From the NCBI GenBank assembly GCA_036794765.1, contig DAIRGB010000068.1, positions 1 to 5,117 of the forward strand: a DNA stretch of 5,117 nt, given 5' to 3'. Within the stretch, counting starts at the first letter, position 1, and each line of letters opens with the position of its first letter. Made by a program: the position numbers and the translations under genes. The DNA is from DAIRGB01 sp036794765 (GTDB taxonomy: Bacteria > Patescibacteriota > JAHJAL01). The notes beneath the pieces were generated by a model. The model was not told where the DNA came from. It saw nothing but the letters and a program-made list of their open reading frames with translations, and made no database searches. Positions 1-5,117 of the stretch are shown here, one piece after another.

Positions 1-381
1 GTAAGAAAACTTAATACTAAGGATGGATATTTTATCTATAATATTAATAATTTGCCTGTATCCGGTTGTAAATTGATAAATAATACTGATGCTTTGATGA
101 GAGATAATTGGAGTGTAGCGGATTATAAATACAAGGGATATTCATTGTGTAAAGATACTGAGATTGGGAGTACAACTGCCAGTTGCGCTACCAATGTCAT
201 TTCGAAAAATAGCTGGGATATGAGTACGATAAACGATGATTCCAAATATCAAATTGTATATTATTATGACAAGCTGGATGTAGAAAATGAACCTGTTAAT
301 TCGGATTTGGAAGATAAAATCGATCAATTGATTTTGATGATTAAAAAGATTTTGGAGAAGTTGGGGATTGGATTGGAATAA
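1..381 (+). CDS. Unidentified protein, C-terminal end (5' end outside window)
   Basis: The reading frame is open from the first base of the window to a TAA at 379-381, giving 126 residues, so the gene almost certainly begins upstream. A TTG at 52 could be read as a start, but it lies within the continuous open frame and has no ribosome binding site. I do not recognise the family. Visible features are three cysteines (visible residues 23, 50 and 62), a segment rich in Asn, Asp, Ser, Thr and Tyr, a likely beta strand with a YYY run (about 84-92), and a C-terminal charged amphipathic helix (about 102-124, heptad-like Leu/Ile spacing). This composition suits the end of a secreted or surface protein with a small beta domain followed by a short coiled coil, but this is inference. 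The gene is convergent with comEA and shares its terminator. The call as a real coding region is fairly firm; the function is unknown. Confidence 0.72.
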   Translation, partial: VRKLNTKDGYFIYNINNLPVSGCKLINNTDALMRDNWSVADYKYKGYSLCKDTEIGSTTASCATNVISKNSWDMSTINDDSKYQIVYYYDKLDVENEPVNSDLEDKIDQLILMIKKILEKLGIGLE

Positions 382-408
382 ATAAGATAAGTAAACAAAT
401 CTAAATAA

Positions 409-440
409 ACAAAAAATCCGGTGGTAGCCGGATTTTTTGT
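409..440. terminator. Bidirectional rho-independent terminator between convergent genes
   Basis: A perfect 13-bp inverted repeat has arms at 409-421 and 428-440 around a 6-nt loop (TGGTAG). The stem has a GC core (TCCGG/CCGGA) flanked by A6 on the left and T6 on the right, so either strand gives a hairpin followed by a U-run. It lies 27 bp after the stop of the plus-strand gene and 24 bp after the stop of comEA on the minus strand. It can therefore end both transcripts. This is the clearest regulatory signal in the window. Confidence 0.93.
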
Positions 441-464
441 GGATTGATTTTATTGTCAACGGAT

Positions 465-1085
465 TCAGACGATGATTTGATCTTTTATTTTTTCAAAAAG
501 TTTTGGCCCGATGCCGTTGACTTCCATAATTTCTTCAATGGTGTCAAACTGATTATTTTGGCGGTAGTCAATGATCTTTTGGGCGGTTTTCTCCCCTACT
601 CCGCTTAAAAGTTCCAATTCGTCGGCTGAGGCAATGTTGATATTTATTTTTGTAAAATCTTCTGAAATAATTGAAACTGATTGCTTGCTATTGGTTTCGT
701 CGGTGATTGCTATATTATCGGATGGAGATGGTGATATTTTGGGGATGAATATTTTTTGATCGTTATATACCAATGATCCGGGATTGATATCGCTATTTGT
801 CAAATCGGCTTCGAAGGTAAGTCCGCCGGCTTGGTCGATAACGTCTTGGACTATATCGCCAGAGGATAATTGATAATCTCCAGGTTGATTTATTGCTCCT
901 AATATTTGGACATTGAGAAATCCTGATGAAAAATCATCGTTTTCTTGTGCTATACCTTCTTCGATGATGGAAATCGGATCAGTGGAGGCAGTGAATTTGT
1001 AGTAAAACAAGAAAAAAATAATAATCAGGCTTACACCTAAAATTGATATTAGATATGGGTAGAAAAGAAGATAAATTTTTTTCAT
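465..1085 (-). CDS. comEA: ComEA-like competence DNA-binding protein (TM + SLBB + helix-hairpin-helix)
   Basis: This 206-residue protein has the layout of ComEA, the membrane-anchored receptor that binds incoming double-stranded DNA outside the cytoplasmic membrane and passes it to the ComEC channel. Residues 1-6 are short and basic, and about 7-29 form one hydrophobic segment, giving an N-in anchor. Residues about 57-115 resemble an SLBB domain (VQILGAINQPGDYQL, then DVIDQAGGL). A polar Ser/Asp-rich linker (about 116-145) follows. Residues 146-206 are the DNA-binding helix-hairpin-helix pair: the family hallmark ININIASADEL, a first hairpin with SGVGEKTAQKI (161-171) and a second with VNGIGPKLFEKI (189-200). 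The length matches SLBB-containing ComEA proteins of Gram-positive bacteria. The ATG start places the membrane segment correctly, although no Shine-Dalgarno sequence precedes it. It lies 30 nt after rsmD and is probably cotranscribed with it; the stop is TGA. No comEC is visible in the window. A general SLBB/HhH surface DNA-binding protein is the alternative. Confidence 0.92.
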   Translation of the reverse strand: MKKIYLLFYPYLISILGVSLIIIFFLFYYKFTASTDPISIIEEGIAQENDDFSSGFLNVQILGAINQPGDYQLSSGDIVQDVIDQAGGLTFEADLTNSDINPGSLVYNDQKIFIPKISPSPSDNIAITDETNSKQSVSIISEDFTKININIASADELELLSGVGEKTAQKIIDYRQNNQFDTIEEIMEVNGIGPKLFEKIKDQIIV

Positions 1086-1115
1086 GAGTAATTTTTTTTG
1101 ATTTGTATTTTTATT

Positions 1116-1649
1116 TTATGCTTTTGATATTAAATAAAAATTAATTATTGTATCTCTTTCATCTTTTTGTTTGACCAATTGCCATTTATTGAAATTTGGG
1201 GGTGGATTGTGAGGGCTGTATTTTAAGACAAATATGCAATTTTCGTCTGCCAATTTTTCCAGATTATTGAATTCTTCCCATTGGATGGTGTGATATGGTG
1301 GGTCGGCAATGATTACGTTGAATTTTTCTGAACATCGGACAATAAGAGTTGAAAGAGACATTTGTTTGATATTGTATTGGTCAGGTTTAATTTTTAGATT
1401 GGCGAGATTTTTTTTAATATAATCGATACATTTGTAGGATTCATCAACAAATGTGACATGAGTGGCGCCGACACTGAGAGCCTCGATTCCCATCTGACCC
1501 GAACCGGAAAAAAGATCCAAGACTTTTGTTCCTTCGATATCGTTGCGAAGTGTATCAAAAACTTGTTTCTTGTGCTTTTGGGTGGAAGGGCGGATGTCAT
1601 TGGGATGAAATAAGGGGCGGTTTTTATATTTACCACTAATGACGCGCAT
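1116..1649 (-). CDS. rsmD: 16S rRNA (guanine966-N2)-methyltransferase RsmD
   Basis: This 177-residue, SAM-dependent Rossmann-fold methyltransferase belongs to the RsmD family, which methylates N2 of G966 in 16S rRNA during 30S assembly in the cytoplasm. The N-terminus MRVISGKYKNR is the family signature and fixes the start. The next block, RPSTQKHKKQVFDTL (20-34), corresponds to the usual RPTTDxxxExLFNxL block but is divergent. Motif I, the SAM-binding loop, is VLDLFSGSGQMGIEAL (43-58), followed by an acidic end of strand beta-2 at VDE (68-70). The catalytic motif IV is ADPPY (115-119). The C-terminal strand ERDTIINFYL (164-173) matches the family end. The length is normal. No Shine-Dalgarno sequence precedes the ATG. 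A promoter-like sequence lies immediately upstream, so this gene may open a new transcription unit with comEA. The family call is secure; the exact target base is inferred from the family. Confidence 0.94.
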   Translation of the reverse strand: MRVISGKYKNRPLFHPNDIRPSTQKHKKQVFDTLRNDIEGTKVLDLFSGSGQMGIEALSVGATHVTFVDESYKCIDYIKKNLANLKIKPDQYNIKQMSLSTLIVRCSEKFNVIIADPPYHTIQWEEFNNLEKLADENCIFVLKYSPHNPPPNFNKWQLVKQKDERDTIINFYLISKA

Positions 1650-1658
1650 ATAAAATGA

Positions 1659-1686
1659 ATATTATAAATATTGTAAAACTTATCAA
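1659..1686 (-). promoter_or_regulatory. Candidate promoter for rsmD-comEA with a very short leader
   Basis: On the minus strand a TTGATA box (plus 1686-1681) is followed after 16 nt by TAATAT (1664-1659), or after 14 nt by the perfect overlapping TATAAT (1666-1661). Either -10 box ends only 9-11 nt before the rsmD ATG, so transcription would start within a few bases of the start codon. That would fit a leaderless or near-leaderless mRNA and the absence of a ribosome binding site. The region is so AT-rich that such boxes can arise by chance, so this is a weak call. Confidence 0.35.
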
Positions 1687-1689
1687 AAC

Positions 1690-1785
1690 TAGAAACTCTT
1701 ATAAAAACTGACAAACCCTTATAAACTCTTATAAACTGTATTTCAGTTTATAAGAGTTTATAAGCGTTTATAAGAGTTTCTAAGT
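1690..1785. repeat. Inverted array of 10-bp repeats forming a long palindrome in the recG-rsmD gap
   Basis: Two tandem arrays of an AT-rich decamer face each other. The right array (1746-1785) reads GTTTATAAGA, GTTTATAAGC, GTTTATAAGA, GTTTCTAAGT, with a decayed fifth copy at 1786-1795. The left array (1691-1740) is its reverse complement in five decamers, for example ATAAACTCTT. Together they form an inner perfect stem of 21 bp (1718-1738 with 1744-1764, loop TATTT) and an outer perfect stem of 16 bp (1690-1705 with 1767-1782). The left arm carries about one extra decamer, which would bulge out. The period equals roughly one helical turn. On the minus strand the structure follows the recG stop by about 27 nt and could act as a terminator or processing site, but only a weak, interrupted U-tract follows it. 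Other possibilities are a binding array for a dimeric regulator or a dispersed palindromic repeat. The structure is directly visible; its role is unknown. Confidence 0.9.
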
Positions 1786-1809
1786 GTTTAAAAATCAAAA
1801 ATTGGAAAT

Positions 1810-3885
1810 TTATGATAAAAGATTGTTGGAGTTTTTGAGTTTTTCTTTTAGTAACGGGTATTTATTGAGTTTCGGGTCGGAGGCAAGGAGTTTTTGGGCT
1901 TGTTCAAATGATTGTTTGATCATCTCCTGGTTGGAGAGGCTGGCCATTTTGAGATCGGGCAAACCGGATTGTCTCAATCCGGCCAATTCTCCCGGTCCGC
2001 GTAATTTTAGATCAGCTTCGGCAAGAGCAAAGCCGTCATTGGTTTGAGTCATAATTTGTAATCGACTGATTACTTTTGGATTAGGATTTTCCGTGAAAAG
2101 AAAACAGAAGGATTGGATGGGGCCGCGGCCGACACGGCCGCGCAATTGATGGAGTGATGACAAACCGAATCTTTCTGCGCCTTCGATAATAATAACGGTG
2201 GTATTGGGAATGTCGATGCCGACTTCAATGACTGACGTGGCGACTAAAATCGGAAATTTGCCAGCGGAAAAATCGGTCATAATTTTGTTTTTTTCTTCAC
2301 TTTTCAATTGTCCATGAATTAATCCCAGTTTTAGATCAGGGAATATCTTACTCTGTAGTCTGGAGTGTTCTTCGATGGCGGATTTGGTTTGAATTTTTAA
2401 AGAATCATTGACCAGAGGACAGATAATGTAGACTTGATGGCCGGAAGAAATTTGTTGTCGGACAAAATTGTATATTTGGTTTCTTTGTTGAGGGTGAATG
2501 ATTTTTGTAATGATGGGTAATCGATTATGAGGGGGTTGTTTGATGGTTGATATAGTCAAATGCCCCAAGACAGTAAGAGCAAGAGAGCGTGGGATTGGGG
2601 TTGCAGTCATAGTTAGAACGTGGGGACGATATTTTATTTTTTGATCTGATAAGATATTTCTTTGAAGAACTCCGAATCGGTGTTGTTCGTCAATTATGAC
2701 TAGATTAAGTTTTTTAAATATGACGTCTTTTTGCCAGATGGCATGAGTGGCAACTACAATATCGATTTTACCTTTTAAAATGTCTGCTTTTAACTCTTTT
2801 TTGTCTAGCGAGACTATGGTTTGATCACGAAAAACCAAAGATTGTTTGCTAGTCAGTAGGGCTATTGAATGCTGGCTTGATTTTGACAAGTATTGAATAA
2901 TTTTTTCAAAATGTTGTTTGGCCAATATTTCGGTAGGAACGATCAGGGCCGATTGAAATCCGGCTTCGGCGGTGATTGATTGAACGAGTGCGGCAATTAC
3001 TGTTTTGCCGGAACCGACATCTCCTTCCAGCAATCTATTCATTGGTTGTTTTTGGTTAAAGTCTTGGACAATATCCCATAAGGTTCTCTTTTGCCAGGAG
3101 GTGAGCTTGAAAGGTAACGAAGCGATGGTCTTTTTTATTGATTCAAGGTTGTATTTTATGGGTTTTGCCAAATATTTTTCTTGATACTTTTTGCGAAAGA
3201 TCGATTTTAATTGCAGAGTAAATATTTCATCAAAACTCAAGCGTGATATTGCGTCGCTAATTTTTTTTGAATTGGAGGGGAAATGAATTTCAAAGAGGGC
3301 TTGAGATAATGATAATAGTTTCAAATCGGTTATGATTTTTTTTGGTAGGAAATCGGGAATTGAATTTGCCAGAAATAAAATTTTTTCTATTTGGCGTTTG
3401 AACCATTGACCTGAAAGTTTTCCCACCGAGGAATAAATTGGATAGATGAGATTGTGTTTAATATTTGAAGTATCCGATAGAATATAAGGATTGGTAATGA
3501 TGACATTGCCATATTTGTCAAAATCAGTTTGTCCTAGAATTAAGTATTTCTGATTTTTGACTAGTTTTTTTAAAATGTATGGATTATTGAACCAGATGAC
3601 GGATAAGTTGGCATTTTGATCAGAAAATATGGCTTTAATATAAGTCAGTCGTCGAGGCCAAATTTTTTTTTGGTTAAAACTTTTCAAGGTGACAGCGCAA
3701 TGAAAATATTCTCCCTTTTTTTGTAGTTGGAGAATAACTTTTTTGACAGAATAATCTTCATAGCGAAAGGGGAAATAATATAACAGATCAACAGTGCTTT
3801 TGAGACCTACTTGATTGAGTAGGCTAATTGTTTTTGGCCCGATTCCCTTTATTTTTGACAAAGAACTATTGATTGTAATATTCAT
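1810..3885 (-). CDS. recG: ATP-dependent DNA helicase RecG
   Basis: RecG is a cytoplasmic superfamily 2 helicase that binds branched DNA, reverses stalled replication forks and processes Holliday junctions and R-loops. The 691 residues match the usual family length (E. coli RecG is 693). The N-terminal part contains the helix-hairpin-like LSKIKGIGPKTISLL (9-23) and FPFRYEDY (38-45), then the OB-fold wedge domain (about 55-150). Helicase motifs follow in order: Walker A GDVGSGKT (288-295, catalytic Lys294), VPTEILAKQH (316-325), the Walker B box DEQH (399-402) in IIDEQHRFGV, TATPIPR (427-433), the ATSVIEVGIDIPN block (549-561) and motif VI QLRGRVGRG (580-588). The C-terminal LRGPGELAGLRQSG (628-641) is the RecG-specific translocation segment. 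All key residues are present. The ATG overlaps the mreC stop by 4 nt (ATGA), so translation is probably coupled to mreC. No Shine-Dalgarno sequence is seen. The gene ends with TAA. Confidence 0.98.
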   Translation of the reverse strand: MNITINSSLSKIKGIGPKTISLLNQVGLKSTVDLLYYFPFRYEDYSVKKVILQLQKKGEYFHCAVTLKSFNQKKIWPRRLTYIKAIFSDQNANLSVIWFNNPYILKKLVKNQKYLILGQTDFDKYGNVIITNPYILSDTSNIKHNLIYPIYSSVGKLSGQWFKRQIEKILFLANSIPDFLPKKIITDLKLLSLSQALFEIHFPSNSKKISDAISRLSFDEIFTLQLKSIFRKKYQEKYLAKPIKYNLESIKKTIASLPFKLTSWQKRTLWDIVQDFNQKQPMNRLLEGDVGSGKTVIAALVQSITAEAGFQSALIVPTEILAKQHFEKIIQYLSKSSQHSIALLTSKQSLVFRDQTIVSLDKKELKADILKGKIDIVVATHAIWQKDVIFKKLNLVIIDEQHRFGVLQRNILSDQKIKYRPHVLTMTATPIPRSLALTVLGHLTISTIKQPPHNRLPIITKIIHPQQRNQIYNFVRQQISSGHQVYIICPLVNDSLKIQTKSAIEEHSRLQSKIFPDLKLGLIHGQLKSEEKNKIMTDFSAGKFPILVATSVIEVGIDIPNTTVIIIEGAERFGLSSLHQLRGRVGRGPIQSFCFLFTENPNPKVISRLQIMTQTNDGFALAEADLKLRGPGELAGLRQSGLPDLKMASLSNQEMIKQSFEQAQKLLASDPKLNKYPLLKEKLKNSNNLLS

Positions 3886-4694
3886 GATTGAACTTGTATA
3901 GAAACGTATTGCAAGTTTTTTTGATCAAAATATGGTTTGACCACGGCTTTTTGAAAAATATCTTGGTCGTTTTTTATTATTTCCTGAATTTCGCCAAGAA
4001 GAAGATCGGCTGGCATTTGTGGATCAATTGGTGAAGTTACGACTACTTGTCCGATCTGCAGCTTGGCGTCGGGTGGGATATCTTCCATGATTAATCCAAA
4101 ACCAATTTGACCGTGTATGATGCCGCTGGAGTTGATATCTGGAATACTAGCGACGATTTTGAGATTTGGACTGAAGATAAGTTCTGCCTTGGAAGAATTT
4201 GGCCAGACCTCGATTATTTTTCCTAGATATAATCCATTGTAAACAACGTGGTTTCCAACTTTGATGCCATGATTTACTCCTTGGTCAAGAAAGATAATAT
4301 TGGAAATATTTAACGTATCTTGAGCATAAATATAAGCCAGTCTGAAGTTTGTTTGATTATTATTTTTGGTATAGTTCAGTATTTCCAGTAATTGTTTGTT
4401 TTCCTCCGAAAGATTTTTTAGTTTAATATTTTCTTGCAAAAGATTGGTGTTTAGAATTTTTAATTGGTTGTTTTCGTCAATGATCTGTTCGGCATAGCGA
4501 AAACTTCGGACAATATTTTCTACTTGCCGAGAGATGGTATTGAATGGTTTTTGGATAGTTATGAAGAACGAAGAAAAAAGGGAAAGTAAAAAGGAAAAGT
4601 TCAGAACGATAATAGTAAGTAGACAAAGAACAATCGATGAAAGCAGAACGATTTCCCGACGACGAAATTTTTGGGAAAAATTTAGGATAGGCAT
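3882..4694 (-). CDS. mreC: Rod shape-determining protein MreC
   Basis: MreC is a single-pass membrane protein of the elongasome. It links cytoplasmic MreB filaments to the peptidoglycan synthases (PBP2/RodA) outside the membrane. The 270-residue protein has a basic N-terminus (FRRRE, 10-14), a hydrophobic membrane segment (about 15-46, long enough for one span plus an amphipathic stretch), a dimerising coiled coil (about 66-108, rich in Asn, Glu, Leu and Lys), and the extracytoplasmic beta-barrel region (about 117-270). Family landmarks in the latter are FLDQGVNHGIKVGNHVV (135-151) with GLYLGKIIEVWPNSS (154-168), and the second barrel with G(Q)VVVTSPID (215-224) and PADLLLGEI (228-236). Length is typical. 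The start lies 9 nt after the mreB stop and the TGA stop overlaps the recG start. No mreD follows, unlike the common mreBCD order. The TGA stop also shows that TGA is not reassigned. Confidence 0.96.
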   Translation of the reverse strand: MPILNFSQKFRRREIVLLSSIVLCLLTIIVLNFSFLLSLFSSFFITIQKPFNTISRQVENIVRSFRYAEQIIDENNQLKILNTNLLQENIKLKNLSEENKQLLEILNYTKNNNQTNFRLAYIYAQDTLNISNIIFLDQGVNHGIKVGNHVVYNGLYLGKIIEVWPNSSKAELIFSPNLKIVASIPDINSSGIIHGQIGFGLIMEDIPPDAKLQIGQVVVTSPIDPQMPADLLLGEIQEIIKNDQDIFQKAVVKPYFDQKNLQYVSIQVQS

Positions 4695-4703
4695 GGAAAA
4701 AGT

Positions 4704-5117
4704 TTAATTTGATGGTTTAAAATCATTGGCCAACAAGACTGATTTGAGTGTTTCCAATTCTTCTAAAACATAGCCTGTACCTCTGGCGACAGCAGTGAGA
4801 GGGTCGTCAACTACGTGAGTGGGAATGGATGTGATTTTGTAGATCAACTGGTCAAGACCGACCAATAAGGCGCCGCCGCCTGACAACCAGATTCCTCTCT
4901 CCATGATGTCAGCCAATAGTTCGGGCGGAGTTTCTTCAATGGTGTATTTTATAGCATCAACAATATTGGCAACTGAGCCCGATAAGGCTTCTCTCACTTC
5001 ACGATCGGAAATCGGCATGGCTTTTGGTAAGCCGGTAACCAGATCTCGTCCCCGCATAATAATCGATTGATTTTCGTCTTGCATATAGGCAGAACCGATT
5101 TGAATTTTGATCTCTTC
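4704..5117 (-). CDS. mreB: Rod shape-determining protein MreB, C-terminal part (5' end outside window)
   Basis: MreB is the bacterial actin homologue: an ATP-dependent filament under the membrane that guides lateral cell-wall synthesis. Only the last 137 residues are in the window. The frame runs open through the right edge, starting EEIKIQIGSAY, a conserved MreB block, so an internal ATG at 5084 is not the true start. Further landmarks are MRGRDLVTGLPKAMPIS (visible residues 21-37), the EVREAL helix, ETPPELLADIMERGIWLSGGGALLVGLD (about 62-89) containing the nucleotide-binding GGG loop, and DDPLTAVARGTG (104-115), which corresponds to the conserved end of the actin fold. About 200 N-terminal residues, including the phosphate 1 loop, are missing because of the window edge. 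The gene is first in the visible mreB-mreC-recG run and ends with TAA 9 nt before mreC. Confidence 0.97.
   Translation of the reverse strand, partial: EEIKIQIGSAYMQDENQSIIMRGRDLVTGLPKAMPISDREVREALSGSVANIVDAIKYTIEETPPELLADIMERGIWLSGGGALLVGLDQLIYKITSIPTHVVDDPLTAVARGTGYVLEELETLKSVLLANDFKPSN

Noticed and set aside
142..459. Minus-strand open frame of 105 codons opposite the left-edge gene
   Set aside because: It runs through the terminator hairpin and lies antisense to the plus-strand gene. Its translation has no recognisable motif and it begins within that gene.
571..759. Plus-strand 62-codon frame inside comEA
   Set aside because: It is antisense to a well-supported ComEA domain and resembles no family.
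1394..1714. Minus-strand 106-codon frame overlapping the rsmD N-terminus and the decamer repeat
   Set aside because: It is out of frame with rsmD, whose motifs are continuous in the other frame. Its first part is translated repeat and intergenic sequence.
1690..1795. CRISPR array, iteron-type origin or transposon end in the repeat region
   Set aside because: Repeats of 10 bp without unique spacers are not CRISPR. No dnaA/rep gene or DnaA-box cluster is present. There is no transposase, and I saw no target-site duplication.
1784..2047. Plus-strand 87-codon frame at the end of recG
   Set aside because: It is antisense to the conserved RecG C-terminus and starts inside the repeat array, with no ribosome binding site or motif.
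3882..3884. Possible TGA recoding (glycine) as in Gracilibacteria/SR1
   Set aside because: TGA ends mreC in the standard ATGA overlap and ends comEA right after its conserved domain. No in-frame TGA lies inside any of the genes.
5082..5084. ATG at 5084 as the start of a short 126-residue protein
   Set aside because: The frame continues upstream to the window edge and encodes a conserved MreB block (EEIKIQIGSAY), so this Met is internal.

Overview
This AT-rich window looks like a piece of a bacterial chromosome with a compact, conventional gene set. The mix of rod-shape genes (MreB, MreC), a RecG helicase, RsmD and a ComEA-type DNA-uptake protein, together with short intergenic gaps and start codons lacking Shine-Dalgarno sequences, is compatible with a member of Patescibacteria (CPR). 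That placement is inferred from general style and not from a marker gene. Stop codons are TAA and TGA (mreC and comEA both end in TGA), so the genetic code is the normal bacterial one and not the TGA=Gly code of Gracilibacteria/SR1.

Layout from left to right: the C-terminal end of an unidentified plus-strand gene (1-381); a strong symmetrical terminator (409-440) in the convergent gap; then five minus-strand genes. Read in their own direction these are mreB (its 3' end only, 5117-4704), mreC (4694-3882), recG (3885-1810), a 160-bp gap with an unusual decamer-repeat palindrome (about 1690-1785), rsmD (1649-1116) and comEA (1085-465).

The genes appear to form two transcription blocks. mreB-mreC-recG are tightly packed (a 9-nt gap, then a 4-nt ATGA overlap) and are probably one polycistronic unit joining cell-shape control with replication-fork repair. 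rsmD-comEA follow with a 30-nt gap and may have their own promoter just upstream of rsmD, giving a very short leader. The palindromic repeat lies between the blocks and could end the first, regulate the second, or be a selfish or structural repeat.

I see no mobile element, CRISPR array, tRNA or rRNA. All five minus-strand proteins belong to well-known families. The least explained parts are the decamer palindrome and the truncated plus-strand gene.
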